From positions 62,001-126,000 of the forward strand of contig JADJNC010000003.1 of the NCBI GenBank assembly GCA_016709335.1: 64,000 nucleotides of DNA. The letters run 5' to 3'. The notes beneath the pieces are model-generated. The model did no database searches, had not been told where the DNA came from, and saw nothing but the letters and a program-made list of their open reading frames with translations. Positions 44,269 to 55,053 of the stretch are shown here, in pieces. The stretch comes from Candidatus Propionivibrio dominans (GTDB lineage: Bacteria > Pseudomonadota > Gammaproteobacteria > Burkholderiales > Rhodocyclaceae). The stretch's first letter is position 1, and the number at the start of each line of letters is the position of its first letter. Made by a program: the position numbers and the translations under genes.

Positions 44269-44717
44269 GTACAAACAATCAGGAAATGCAGATTCTGCTG
44301 GTCGAAGACAACGCCGCCGATGGCGAACTCACCCTGGATGCGCTGCGCAACTGCGGCCTGGTCAACACCGTGCAATGGGTCAAGGATGGCGCCGAAGCGC
44401 TGGACGTCCTGTTCAGAAGCGGCGCCAATTCGGCGGCGGAAAGCCATCGGCTGCGGCTCGTGCTGCTCGATCTGCGGCTGCCGCGCGTCGATGGCCTCGA
44501 TGTGCTGCGCGCGCTGCGCGCCGACCAGCGCACCCGGCTGCTGCCGGTGGTGGTGATGACCTCGTCGCGCGAGGAGTCCGACCTCGTCCGTGCCTATGAC
44601 CTGGGCGCCAACAGCTATGTGGTCAAGCCGGTCGAGTCCGAAGCCTTCATGCATGCGGTGCGCGAACTGGGGCTGTACTGGATGCTGATCAACAAGTTGC
44701 CGGGCGATACGAAGTGA
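44265..44717 (+). CDS. Single-domain (Rcp1-type) response regulator
   Basis: 150 codons; ATGA overlap with the kinase stop. Receiver domain only: ILLVEDNAADGELT, the phospho-acceptor Asp in LVLLDLRLPRVDG, MTSSREESD and the conserved Lys in SYVVKPVES. It has no output domain and most likely relays phosphate or acts through protein binding. Partner of the HAMP kinase, with the substrate-binding protein as a third member. Confidence 0.93.
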   Translation: MSTNNQEMQILLVEDNAADGELTLDALRNCGLVNTVQWVKDGAEALDVLFRSGANSAAESHRLRLVLLDLRLPRVDGLDVLRALRADQRTRLLPVVVMTSSREESDLVRAYDLGANSYVVKPVESEAFMHAVRELGLYWMLINKLPGDTK

Positions 44718-44857
44718 CGGAGCTTGTGGAAAGTCGGCGCTGGCGGGACGGCGTCCGTTCGCGACCGTCGGCGGGCAAGCACCGGAAACGGCTTGACGCA
44801 CGCGGTTTCGCGCCCTAATGTCACTCAATCGAAAGTCGACAACACGAGGAAAGCACA

Positions 44858-45085
44858 ATGAACGCAGCCCTGCTTGATCGAATCACCATCGAACCCGGAA
44901 AGTGCGGCGGGAAGCCGTGTATCCGCGGCATGCGCATTCGCGTCAGCGACCTCCTTGAAATGTTGGGTGAAGGAGTGAGCATGGAAGAAATCCTGGCGGA
45001 CTTTCCCGATCTCGAGCGCGAAGACATTCTGGCCAGCTTGCAATTCGCCGCCCGTCGTAGTGACATTGTTCGTCTTGCCGCATGA
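44858..45085 (+). CDS. DUF433 antitoxin-like protein
   Basis: 75 codons. DRITIEPGKCGGKPCIRGMR opening and EILADFPDLEREDILASLQFAA helix pair are the DUF433 signature. It overlaps the next frame (a truncated DUF5615) by 4 bases. It is closely similar to the remnant at 31024 and less so to the gene at 33613. Confidence 0.85.
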   Translation: MNAALLDRITIEPGKCGGKPCIRGMRIRVSDLLEMLGEGVSMEEILADFPDLEREDILASLQFAARRSDIVRLAA

Positions 45086-45201
45086 AATTCTGGGTGGATG
45101 TCCAGTTGCCGCCGACGTTGGCGCAGTGGTTGTCGACGGAATATGGTGTCGAGGCCTTGGCGTTATTGGCATCTGGTCAGGCTATCGTCGAACTGGGATG
45201 A
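45082..45201 (+). pseudogene. Truncated DUF5615 PIN-like toxin
   Basis: The first ~25 residues (MKFWVDVQLPPTLAQWLSTE, YGVEAL) are typical of DUF5615 proteins. The frame ends after 39 codons, whereas family members have about 110. The next signalling gene starts 7 bases on. The antitoxin thus remains without a functional toxin. Confidence 0.78.
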
Positions 45202-45208
45202 GGCCATC

Positions 45209-48200
45209 ATGACTGCACATGATTCCGATCGCCCCTCCCTCGACCTGATCGCCGTCGAGGATTCGGCCGCCGATTTCGAACTGGTGGTCGATGCCCTGCG
45301 CGAGGCCGGGCTCAGCGTCGATGTACGGCAAGTGGAAGGCGAAGCGGCGTTTCATGCCGCGCTCGACCGGGGATTGCCGGCGGCCATCCTCTCGGACTGG
45401 ACCTTGCCGGACTTTTCCGGTCGACGAGCCCTTGAGATTGCCCGCGAGCGCTGCCCGGAAGTCCCCTTCATCTTCGTCTCCGGCACCATTTCCGAGACCG
45501 TCGCCCTCGAAGGGCTGCGCCAGGGCGCGACCGACTACGTCTTCAAGAATCAACTTGGGCAACTCGGGCCGGCGCTGGCCAGGGCGCTCGACGAAGCGAA
45601 AACCTTGCGTGCGCTACGCGAGAGCGAGACGAGGTACCGCACGCTGATCGACAATGCCTCGGACGCCATTTTGCTCGCCGGCGCCGACGGCCGGGTCAGC
45701 CAGGTCAACCGTAGTGCTTGCGAGCTGTTCGGCTACTCCGTGGAAGAGTTCATCGGGCTGCCCGTGTCGGCCCTCGTCGTGCCTGCCGAACTGGCACGGC
45801 AGCAGGAGGCGTTCCGCCGGGTTGCCACCGGCGAGCGGGTGCTGTCGGAGCGCTGGTCGTGCCGCAAGGACGGCTCGATCTTTGCCGCCGAAATCAGTGA
45901 TTGCCAGACGAGCGGCGGCCAGGTGCTGGGCATTGCGCGCGACATCACCGAGCGCAAGCAGGCCGCGCAAAAGCTGGACGAACAGAATGCCCTGCTCAAC
46001 GCCCTGCTCAACAGCCCCGGCGACCTCCTGATTTTTCGCTGGATCGCAACTACTGCTATACGACCTTCAACGAAAAGCACCGCCAGGAGATGCGCGCGAT
46101 CTGGCAGGCCGACATCCAGATCGGCAGCAGCCTGCTGGAGGCCATGAGCGACTCCGGGCTGCGCCAACTGGCGCGGCAAAGCATCGATCGGGCGTTCGCC
46201 GGCGAGAGCTTCGTCGAAATCCGTCACCAGCCCGGCGCGGACATTCATTACGAACTTTCATGGAATCACGTTCGCCTGCCCGATGGAACGATCGTCGGGG
46301 TTACCGCCTTCATCCGCGACGTTAGAGAGCGCATGGCAATGCAGACGGCGCAGAACGAAGCGCGCCTCGCCTTGCTCAGCCTGCTCGAAGACCAGATACG
46401 GGACCGGGCGGCACTTGAAAGCGCGAGCGCCAGCCTGCAGGAAAGCGAAAGAATGTTCGCCCTGTTTTTGCGCCACTCACCGGTTCATGTCTTCATCAAG
46501 GAGGTGAGCGCCACCGAATCCCGCGTGCTGCGCGCCAGCGACAGTTTTCAAAAGATGCTCGGCATTCCAGGAGCCGACATGGTGGGCAAGACCATGATGG
46601 AATTGTTACCGCCCGAATTGGCCGCGAAGATCACCGCCGACGACCGGGCGGTGACAAGCAATGGCGAGGAGATCATGCTGGAGGAGGAGTTGAATGGTCG
46701 AAGCTACACGACGATCAAGTTTCCGATTGTCATGGCTGGTAAAACGCTGTTGGCGGGTTACACCATGGACATCACCGAGCGCAAGCAAGCCGAGCTGGCC
46801 CTGGCGAAGGAGCGCGCCTTTCTCAAAAACTTGATTCAAGCCTTGCCCGATCTGGTCTGGCTGAAAGACCCGGCAGGAACCTATCTCGCCTGCAACCCCC
46901 GGTTCGAGGCATTTTTTGGTGCGCCCGAGCAGCAGATCGTCGGCCGCACGGACTATGACTTTGTCGAGCGCGAGCTGGCCGACGCGTTCCGCAACAACGA
47001 CCTGCAGGCCATCTCAGCGAGCGGCCCGTCAGTCAACGAGGAAGAGGTACGCTTTGCTTCCGACGGCCACCGGGAACTGCTGGAAACCATCAAGGCGCCG
47101 ATGTTCGACGCGAATGGGGCGCTGATCGGCGTCCTGGGCGTCGGCCGCGACATCAGCCGGGCGAGACAAAACGAGAAGGAACTGAACAAGCTGTCATTGG
47201 CGGTCGAGCAGAGCCCGGAAAGCATCGTCATCACCAACCTGTTGGCGGAAATCGAGTACGTGAACGAATCCTTTCTCGATACCACCGGTTACCGCCGCGA
47301 GGAATTGATCGGGCACAACCCGCGCGTCCTGCAGTCGGGCAAGACACCGCCGCAAACCTACGCTGCGATGTGGGCGGCACTGAGCCAGGGCCGGCCGTGG
47401 AAGGGCGAGTTTTTCAACCGGCGCAAGGACGGCAGCGAGTACCACGAGTTCGCCATCGTCACGCCATTGCGCCAGGCCGACGGGACGATCAGCCACTATG
47501 TGGCGGTGAAGGAAGACATCAGCGAGAAGAAGAAAGCCGGAGACGAGCTGGACAAGCACCGGCATCACCTGCAGGAACTGGTGGACGAGCGTACCCGCGA
47601 ACTGCTCGCTGCACAGCACCAGGCGGATGCGGCAAACATCGCCAAGAGCAGATTCCTGGCCAACATGAGCCACGAAATCCGCACGCCGATGAACGCCATC
47701 ATCGGGCTCACCTACCTGCTGCGTCGCGCCGGGACGACGCCGGGCCAGAGTGCGCTGCTGGACAAGATCGACGGCGCCGGACGGCACCTGCTGTCGATCA
47801 TCAACGACATCCTCGACCTGTCCAAGATCGACGCCGGCAAACTGCAACTGGAAAGCACCGACTTCCACCTGTCCGCCATCCTCGACAACGTCGCCTCGAT
47901 CATCGGGCTGGCGGCGCAGGCCAAGGGCCTGCGCATCGAACGGATGTCGATGACGTGCCCCTGTGGCTGCGCGGCGATCCGACGCGGCTGCGCCAGGCCC
48001 TGCTCAACCAGGCCGGCAATGCGGTCAAGTTCACCGAGACCGGTTCCATCGCCCTGCGCGCCAAGCTGCTGGAAGACAGCGGCGATGACCTGCTGGTGCG
48101 TTTCGAGGTCCAGGACAGTGGGATCGGGATCACCCCGGAACAGCTATCGCGCCTGTTCCAGGCCTTCGAGCAGGCCGACGCCTCGACCACGCGCAAGTAT

Positions 48201-49441
48201 GGCGGCACCGGGCTCGGGCTCGCCATCACCCGCCGCCTCGCCGAGCTGATGGGTGGAGAAGTCGGCGCCGAAAGTACGCCGGGCGTAGGCAGCACCTTCT
48301 GGTTCACCGCCCGCCTGCGGCGCGGCAACCCCACCGTGAGTGCAGATACCTCAGCGTCCATCGACCTGAGCAACGTCGAGGCCCACATGCGCCAATCCTT
48401 CGCCGGCGCCAGGCTGCTGCTGGCGGAAGACCACCCCATCAACCGCGAAGTCGCGCTGGAACTGCTGCACGGCGCCGGGCTGGCAGTCGATACGGCCGAG
48501 GACGGCCGCGAGGCGCTGGAAATGGCCGGTCGCGCGGCCTACGACCTGATCCTGATGGACATGCAGATGCCGATCATGGACGGCCTCGACGCCACGCGTG
48601 CCATTCGTGCGCTGCCGGGCCGGGAGACCACGCCGATCCTGGCGATGACGGCCAACGCCTTCGACGAAGACCGGCAGGCCTGCCGGGAGGCCGGCATGAA
48701 CGACTTCATCGCCAAGCCGGTGGACGCCGGCGCTCCACACCTTGCTGCCTGGGCAGCGAGTGCGCTGCCAGGGCAGCGCCGGGGCGGCCGACGGCGCTGC
48801 CGGCCGGCTGGCGCCAGCGCCGGCGCAGCGGCGGTGGGGACCGCCTGCCGGGCCGCAGCGCTGGCCGAATTCGACGGACTCGACACGGCGCGGGGACTGG
48901 CGGCGCTGCGCGGCAACGCGCCCGCCTACGTCCGCCTGCTGCGGCAGTTCGCGGCCGGCCACGGCAGCGACGCGCAGTCCCTGCGCGACGATCTGGCGGC
49001 GGGCCGTGCCGATGCCGCCAAACAACGCCTGCACGCACTCAAGGGGGCGGCCGGCAGCTTGCGCGCCATTCACCTGCAGCAGGCGGCAGTCGCTCTCGAA
49101 CTGGCCTTGCGCAATGCGGCGGCACCTGCCGCGCTGGCGGCGCTGGTGGATACCCTGCAAGCCGAGCAGGGAGCGCTCGACGCGGTGCTCTCGCAACTGC
49201 CGGACGTGGCGACCGCTGGCAGCGAGGGCGACGAGTTACCGCCGACCCCGGCCGGGCGCGGGCAGTGCTCGCCAGGCTGGAGCCCCTGCTGTCCTGCGAC
49301 GATACGGCGTCGGCCGACCTGTTCGAGGCCAACCGGGCGCTGTTGCTGGCCAGCTTCGGCGCCGGGGCGATGCAACTCGGTCGGCAGGTCATGAACTTCG
49401 ACTACCCGGCGGCGCTGGCGACGCTGAAAGGGCTCAACTGA
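45209..49441 (+). pseudogene. Hybrid REC-multiPAS-kinase-REC-HPt protein broken by three frameshifts
   Basis: One long gene is readable in three frame changes: 45209 to ~46030, ~46030 to 47950, 47950 to ~49262, then to 49441. Order: receiver (AILSDWTLPDFSG); about five PAS domains; H-box [15 protein letters not shown] (about 47668); catalytic boxes [15 protein letters not shown] and GTGLGLAIT; second receiver ([15 protein letters not shown]); HPt-like helix with [10 protein letters not shown]; and the shared C-terminal module. Each break restores with one base added in a short run (T run ~46030, A run ~47948, G run ~49262). If these are real the gene is dead; if they are sequence errors it encodes a full phosphorelay of ~1410 residues. 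Confidence 0.85.
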
Positions 49442-49527
49442 ATCTGCAATACCATGTGCCTGTGCTGAGCCATTGGAGTAAATTGATCGCTTGGGGCGCC
49501 TTCGGTACCGAGAACAGGAACATCGCA

Positions 49528-49872
49528 ATGAGCACAGCCAGTCTGGACGAGGATACCGCGAACGCGGCCCGCGCCTTTATTGCCAGGTTGTCGGGGCAGT
49601 ATGACGTGATCGGAGCGATCCTTTTCGGCAGTCGCGCCCGGCAAACCCATCGTCCTGACAGCGATGCCGACATTGCGGTGCTGCTGCACGGGCAGCGGGG
49701 CCCGTTCCTCGACACCAAGCTCGCCTTGGCTGACATTGCCTACGACGTGCTGCTGGAAACGGGGGTGCACATCCAGCCGCTCCCGGTATGGGAAGATGAA
49801 TGGCAGCACCCGGAAAGCTACACGAACCCCGCTCTACTTCACAACATCAGCCGCGAAGGGGTGCGCCTGTGA
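49528..49872 (+). CDS. MNT-domain nucleotidyltransferase antitoxin (MntA-like)
   Basis: 114 codons. GAILFGSRARQTHRPDSDAD is the minimal nucleotidyltransferase signature (GSxxR and DxD). The C-terminal LLETGVHIQPLPVWEDEW and NISREGVRL are shared with the broken paralogue at 30312-30656. In HepT/MntA-type modules this protein neutralises the HEPN toxin by AMPylation. It overlaps the HEPN gene by 4 bases (GTGA). No frameshift. Confidence 0.88.
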   Translation: MSTASLDEDTANAARAFIARLSGQYDVIGAILFGSRARQTHRPDSDADIAVLLHGQRGPFLDTKLALADIAYDVLLETGVHIQPLPVWEDEWQHPESYTNPALLHNISREGVRL

Positions 49873-50252
49873 ATCCGCTTGACCTGATGGACAAGGCATC
49901 GAAGGCTGCGGCGTCGGCAAAGTTGCTGCTCGACTCGGGAGACGTCGACGGGGCCTGCAACCGCGCCTACTACGCCATGTTCGATGCTGCCCGGGCGGCT
50001 TTGATCTGGTCCGTTGCAGCGGTCGAACCCACTGTGGCGAAGACCCACGGCGGTCTGATCGCTGCTTTCAGCCTGCATCTGGTGAAGAGCGGGCGCTTGC
50101 CGGTTGAACTTGGCAAGGCCCTGAACCGGGCTGCGGAAATTCGCCTGGTCGCCGACTACTCGGGCGAAGAGGTTACGGCGGAAAAGGCTCAGTGGCTCAT
50201 CGAGAACTCGACCGTCTTTATCGAAACAGTGCGACAAAAGCTGGGGCCGTAG
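49869..50252 (+). CDS. HEPN-domain toxin-like protein
   Basis: 127 codons from a GTG start overlapping the upstream stop. HEPN four-helix features: KASKAAASAKLLLDSGD, NRAYYAMFDAARAALIW, KTHGGLIAAFSLHLVKSG and AEIRLVADYSGEEVT. The RxxYYxxFxAAR helix is the usual conserved one; whether it is an active RNase cannot be told from sequence alone. Complete and paired with the MNT gene. Confidence 0.88.
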   Translation: MNPLDLMDKASKAAASAKLLLDSGDVDGACNRAYYAMFDAARAALIWSVAAVEPTVAKTHGGLIAAFSLHLVKSGRLPVELGKALNRAAEIRLVADYSGEEVTAEKAQWLIENSTVFIETVRQKLGP

Positions 50253-50340
50253 GGATACGCTCCGCCTCTGGTTTCCCCAGCGGCGACGCTGCGGCAACTG
50301 AAGCGGTACAGTAGCTCTATCGAATGACGGGTAAGCAAAG

Positions 50341-50640
50341 ATGATTATCGCATTGAGCCGCTTCACGATTGCCAATGACATGGCCGACGAGGTACGCGCG
50401 GCGTTTCGCCATCGACCGCATCGGGTCGATGAGGTCAGCGGCTTTCTCGGCATGGAGGTGATGAGCCCCATCGACACGCCGGCCGAAATCTGGCTGGTAA
50501 CACGCTGGCGCGACGAGGAGAGTTATCGCAGTTGGCACCACGGGCACGCCTACCACGAGTCTCACAGAGGCATTCCCAAGGGACTCAAACTGGTGTCGGG
50601 GAGTACCGATGTGCGCTTGTTCGAAGTGTTTGCAGACTGA
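50341..50640 (+). CDS. ABM-fold haem-degrading monooxygenase-like protein
   Basis: 99 codons. Antibiotic-biosynthesis-monooxygenase fold: an initial beta strand (MIIALSRFTIAND), GFLGMEVMSPID, EIWLVTRWRDEESYRSW, and a His-rich helix (HHGHAYHESHRG). The family includes haem monooxygenases of the HmoA type. It starts 88 bases after the HEPN stop and 16 bases before the B12-sensor gene, so it may be the first gene of that operon. Substrate unknown. Confidence 0.8.
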   Translation: MIIALSRFTIANDMADEVRAAFRHRPHRVDEVSGFLGMEVMSPIDTPAEIWLVTRWRDEESYRSWHHGHAYHESHRGIPKGLKLVSGSTDVRLFEVFAD

Positions 50641-50656
50641 TCGGGAGCTGAAGAAC

Positions 50657-51750
50657 ATGAGCATGAACGTTGAACTGCAAACGCTGACCGCGGAGGGACT
50701 GCGGCAATTCCAGGCCTTGCGGGCCGATGCGGTCAGCGCCGTGACCGAACGCTTCTTTGCCACGCACGGGTCCGCCTATGTGCGCTTCGGGCCGCGCGGC
50801 CGCGAAGCCTGTCGCGAGGATATGGCGTTTCACCTCGAATTTCTGCGGCCGGTGCTGGAGTTCGGGCTGCCGCAGCCCATGGTGGATTATCTGCTCTGGC
50901 TGGCGAGCGTGCTGCGCGCGCGGGCAATTCCCACCGAGCATCTGGCGCAGTCGCTGGACTGGCTGGGGCAGTTCTTTGAAGGGCGGATCGGCGGCACGGA
51001 TGGCGCGGTGGTGGTCGCGGCGCTGAGGGCGGCGCGGATGAAGTTTCTCGAAGCAGGCACGGCGGCGCAGGCGCCGCTCAAGTCACCCGATCCGTGGGTT
51101 GAGGCGGCCGAATTCGAAGCGGCGCTGCTCGCCGGCAACCAGCGCGAGGCGCTGGCGATCGTGAGCCGCTGCATCGACAGCGCGCAAACGCTGCTCGATG
51201 TCGAACTGCATGTGATCCAGCCGGCGCTGTACCGGATCGGGGCGAAATGGCAGGCCAACCAGGTTTCGGTAGCCCAGGAACACCTGGCGACGGCGATCGC
51301 GCAGTCGGTGATGACCGTCGGCCTGCTGCAGTCGCCGGCGCCGTCGCCAATCGACAAGCGGGTGCTGCTGGCCTGCGTCGAGGGCAACAACCACGCCGTC
51401 GGCCTGCGCATGGTGGCCGATGCCTTCCTGCTCGCCGGCTGGGACGTGCAGTATCTCGGCGCGAACGTGCCGACTGGCGCGCTGGTCGGCCACGCGGTGG
51501 AGTGGAAGCCCGATCTGGTCGGGCTCTCGGTGTCGTTTGCGCAGCAGTTGCCGGCGGTCAAGGCGGTCATCGCGGCATTGATCGAGCGGCTGGGCGATGC
51601 GCGACCGGCGGTGATGATCGGCGGCCTGGCCATCAACCGCTTTGACAGGCTGGCCCAATGGTCAGCGCGGATGGGTTCAGCGCCGACGCGCGGGCGTCCG
51701 TTGTCGAAGCCACCCGAATCGTCGGCAGTTGGCAGTCAGGCATGCCATGA
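50657..51750 (+). CDS. B12-binding (CarH-like) sensor protein without DNA-binding domain, frameshifted near the end
   Basis: N-terminal ~130 residues are helical and of unknown role. Then comes a cobalamin module: a helical bundle with W198-x9-E208-H209, the exact W-x9-EH motif of adenosylcobalamin photoreceptors (CarH W131/E141/H142), followed by a B12-binding Rossmann domain with H246 in NNHAVG (the lower ligand; CarH H177). Spacing is within two residues of CarH. Residue 199 is Gln where CarH has His132, so its bis-His light-state cannot form here. No MerR domain is present. One A appears lost near 51653; the restored frame ends SADGFSADARASVVEATRIV... at 51750 (deposited frame ends 51808). 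It overlaps the downstream kinase gene by 4 bases. Confidence 0.82.
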
Positions 51751-53261
51751 CGGGGATTGCCCCCGAGCTGGCGCCGCTGCTCGCGGTGGTGGCGGCGACA
51801 CTGGATGAAGACGGCACGCTGATCGAGGCGAATGCGGGTTTTCTGCGACTGATCGAGATACAGGGCTTGTCGCCGGGTAGCGCCGACGTGGCGCAGTGTT
51901 TCATTCAGCCGGATTTTGCGACCCTGGTCGGCCGCAACCGGGCGCCGATGGCGAAATCCACCGCGGGCTGCTGACCATGGGCGATCGCAGGGGAAAGACG
52001 ATCCCTTTGCGTGGCCGCGTCTGGCGGTTGGCCGGACAGCTTGGCGTGCTGGCGGAGTATGACATCGAAGAAATGGAGCGGCTCGGCGATACGGTGCTCG
52101 AACTCAACAGCGATTACGCCTTGGCACAGTTCGAGCTGGCCCGGTCCAACATCAAGATGCGGCACCTCAACGCGGAGCTGGAACAACAGGTGGCGCAACG
52201 CACCCAGGTGCTGCGCGACGCGCTGGTCGGCGCCGAGGCCGCCAGTCGTGCCAAGAGCGCGTTTCTGAGGAACATGAGCCACGAACTGCGCACGCCGCTG
52301 AACGCCATCCTGGGACTGGGCCATGTCCTCGGCCTCAAGATCGCCGAACCGGAGCTGCGCCAACACCTCGAACAAATCACCGGCGCCGGCAAGCTTCTGC
52401 GTGACATGACCAATCAAATACTGGACATGTCCAGGCTGGAGGCGGGCACCTTCCAGATCAAATCGAAGGACTTCGCCCTGCTGGCCGTTCTTGACGCCAC
52501 GATGGCCTTGTGGCGTCAGCGCGCAGCGGCCAAGGGCTTGATCCTGGCGCGGGAAATCGATCCCGCGCTGCCGCCGGTGCTGCGCGGCGACCCGATGCGC
52601 CTGGGCCAGATACTGGCGAACCTGGTCGGCAATGCCATCGCGTTTTCGGATCGCGGACGCATCGATGTTCGGGTACGCCTGGTCGAAACGAAGGGGGACA
52701 ATCTTCTGCTGCGCTTCGAGGTCGAGGATCAGGGCATCGGCATCGCCGAGGCGCAGCAGGCCTTGCTGTTCAATGCCTTCGAGCAGGCGGACCATTCGAC
52801 CACGCGCAAGTATGGCGGGGCTGGACTCGGACTGGCGATTTGCAGGCACCTGGCCTATCTGATGGGCGGAGAAGTCGGCGTTGACAGCACGCCTGGGTTG
52901 GGCAGCACCTTCTGGTTCACGGCCCGCCTGCAACGCGGCCACGACGGTCATGCCTGGCGAGTCGGCCGCCGCTGCTCCCGGTTTGGCAACCGGCAGCCAG
53001 GGTAGCGCGCCGGACGCTGTTCCGGCAGGCTTGCCCGATCTGCCGGCGAACGGCGACGAGGTCGCGGTGCTGGCCCGGTTGGAGCCCCTGCTCGCCTGCG
53101 ACGATACCGCGGCGGGCGACCTGTTCGAGGCGAACCGGGTGCTGCTGCTGGCAAGGTTCGGGTCGGGGGCGATGAAACTCGGCGGACAGATCGCGGACTT
53201 CGACTACCCGGCGGCGCTGGCAACGCTGCGCGAAATGATGGAACGGGGGGAAACGTCATGA
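51747..53261 (+). pseudogene. PAS histidine kinase, two frameshifts
   Basis: ATG at 51747 overlaps the B12-sensor stop (ATGA). First segment (to ~51940): a short PAS-like domain (LDEDGTLIEANAGFLRLIE). After a one-base loss in a G run: [19 protein letters not shown], a coiled coil, H-box [15 protein letters not shown], catalytic boxes [16 protein letters not shown] and [10 protein letters not shown], and [13 protein letters not shown]. At ~52945 an extra G shifts the frame again; the other frame ends with the shared C-terminal module and stops at 53261. No membrane segments, so input likely comes from the PAS domain and the B12 protein. Confidence 0.83.
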
Positions 53262-55034
53262 CTTTCATGGTCTGGATTACAGAGTTGGACACCGGCATCG
53301 AGATCATCGATCGCCAGCATCGGGCTCTGGTGGACATGCTCAACGAGGCCGCCCCCGTGCTGGCCAGGTCGCGTCAGGACTCGATGCAGGCCGTCGGACC
53401 GCTGCTGGAGGGTCTATTGAGCTATGCCGGCACCCACTTCACTACGGAAGAAGCGATGATGCAGAGCGCGGGAATGGATCCCCGGGCGCGCGATCACCAC
53501 CTCGCCTCGCATGCCGGCTTTGCCGAGCAGGTTGGCAAGATGGCGCAATCGTTCACTGAAGGCTTGGAAGTGACAGGTGATCGACTGCTGTCGTTTCTGG
53601 CCACTTGGCTGGTGCTCCACATTCTGGGTGAAGACCAGGCCATGGCCCGCCAGTTTCGCGCCATGGAAGCAGGAATGCCGGCCCGGCAGGCCTATGTGGA
53701 AGCCCGTGGCGACGACCTTGACCCCGCGCCGGCGGCCTTGTCGCGCGCCCTGGTTGGCATGTACACGGTGCATACCCAGGAGAACCGGGAACTGTTGCTC
53801 GCCAACGACGAACTGGATGCGCACCGACACCACCTCGAAGAACTGGTAACGAGCCGTACGATCGAACTGGTCGCCGCACGCGAACAGGCCGAGGCCGCCA
53901 ACGTGGCCAAGAGCGCCTTTCTCGCCAACATGAGCCACGAAATCCGCACGCCGATGAACGCCATCATCGGCCTCACCCATGTTTTGCGCAGCAGCGGGGC
54001 CAGGCCGGAACAGGCTGCCCATCTGGTGCAGATCGACGGCGCCGGTCGGCGCCTGCTGGCGATCATCAACGGCCTGCTCGATGTGTCGAGGATCGACGCC
54101 GGCCGAATGCAAATGGAATGCATAGACTTTCCCCTCGCCGCCGTCCTCGACAATGTTGGCTTGATGATCGCTCAGGCGGCGGAGGACAAGGGGCTGCGCA
54201 TCGAAATCGACGTCGATGGCGTTCCGCCCTGGCTGCACGGCGACCCGGCGCGCCTGTGCCAGGCCCTGCTCAACTATGCCCTCAACGCCGTCAAGTTCAC
54301 CGAGCAAGGTAGCATCGTCCTGCGCGCCAAGCTGTGCCCTGACAACGCGGGCGAAAGAAATACACAGACGCCTGGAGGGGCGAAAGGCAGTGGCGGCGAA
54401 TTGACGGTGCGCTTCGAGGTCCAGGACACCGGCATCGGTATCGCGCCGGTCCAGAGGGAACGGCTGTTCCACGCCTTCGAGCAGGCCGACGCCTCGACTA
54501 CGCGCCAGTACGGCGGTGTCGGTCTCGGGCTGGCCCTGACCCGGCGACTGGCACATCTGATGGGTGGCGAAGTCGGCGTTGACAGCACGCCGGGGGGTGG
54601 GCAGCACCTTCTGGTTTACGGCCCGCCTGCAACGCGGCCAGGGCGTCATGCCCGTCGAGCTGACGACCACGGCGGGTTATGATCCTGCTTTGCTGCCCGC
54701 TGGCCCGTGCGGCGCGCCGGATGCGGTCGTTGCCGCGTTGTCCGGGGTGCCGGCGAGCGGCGCTAGGGGCGAGGTTGGGGGCGGGGTTGGGGGCGGGGGC
54801 GAGGTCGAAGTCTCGGTCACGGCGGACTGCGAGCGGGCGCTGACGGTGCTGGCCCGCCTGGAGCCGCTGCTGGCCAGCGACGATACCGCAGCGGGCGATC
54901 TGTTCGAGGCCAACCGCTCGCTGCTGCTGGCCCGCTTCGGCGCCGGGGCGATGCCACTCGGTCGGCAGGTCATGGACTTCGATTACCCGGCAGCGCTGGT
55001 CACGCTGCGGAAACTGATGCGGCAGGCGCCGTAA
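53258..55034 (+). CDS. Hemerythrin-domain histidine kinase, one frameshift near the 3' end
   Basis: Main frame 53258-54682 (474 codons). Residues 1-135 form a bacteriohemerythrin with the diiron ligands in [33 protein letters not shown] and [10 protein letters not shown], which binds O2. A coiled linker follows, then H-box [15 protein letters not shown] and catalytic boxes [17 protein letters not shown] and [12 protein letters not shown] run at about 54594-54599 has one G too many: the correct end [15 protein letters not shown] lies in the other frame, which continues through a Gly-rich linker and the shared C-terminal module to 55034. Start overlaps the previous kinase stop by 4 bases. Confidence 0.88.
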
Positions 55035-55053
55035 TACTGAGGAGCTTGGATTT

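Noticed and set aside
53414..54670. 418-codon minus-strand frame
   Set aside because: Antisense to the hemerythrin kinase, whose diiron and kinase motifs are clear.
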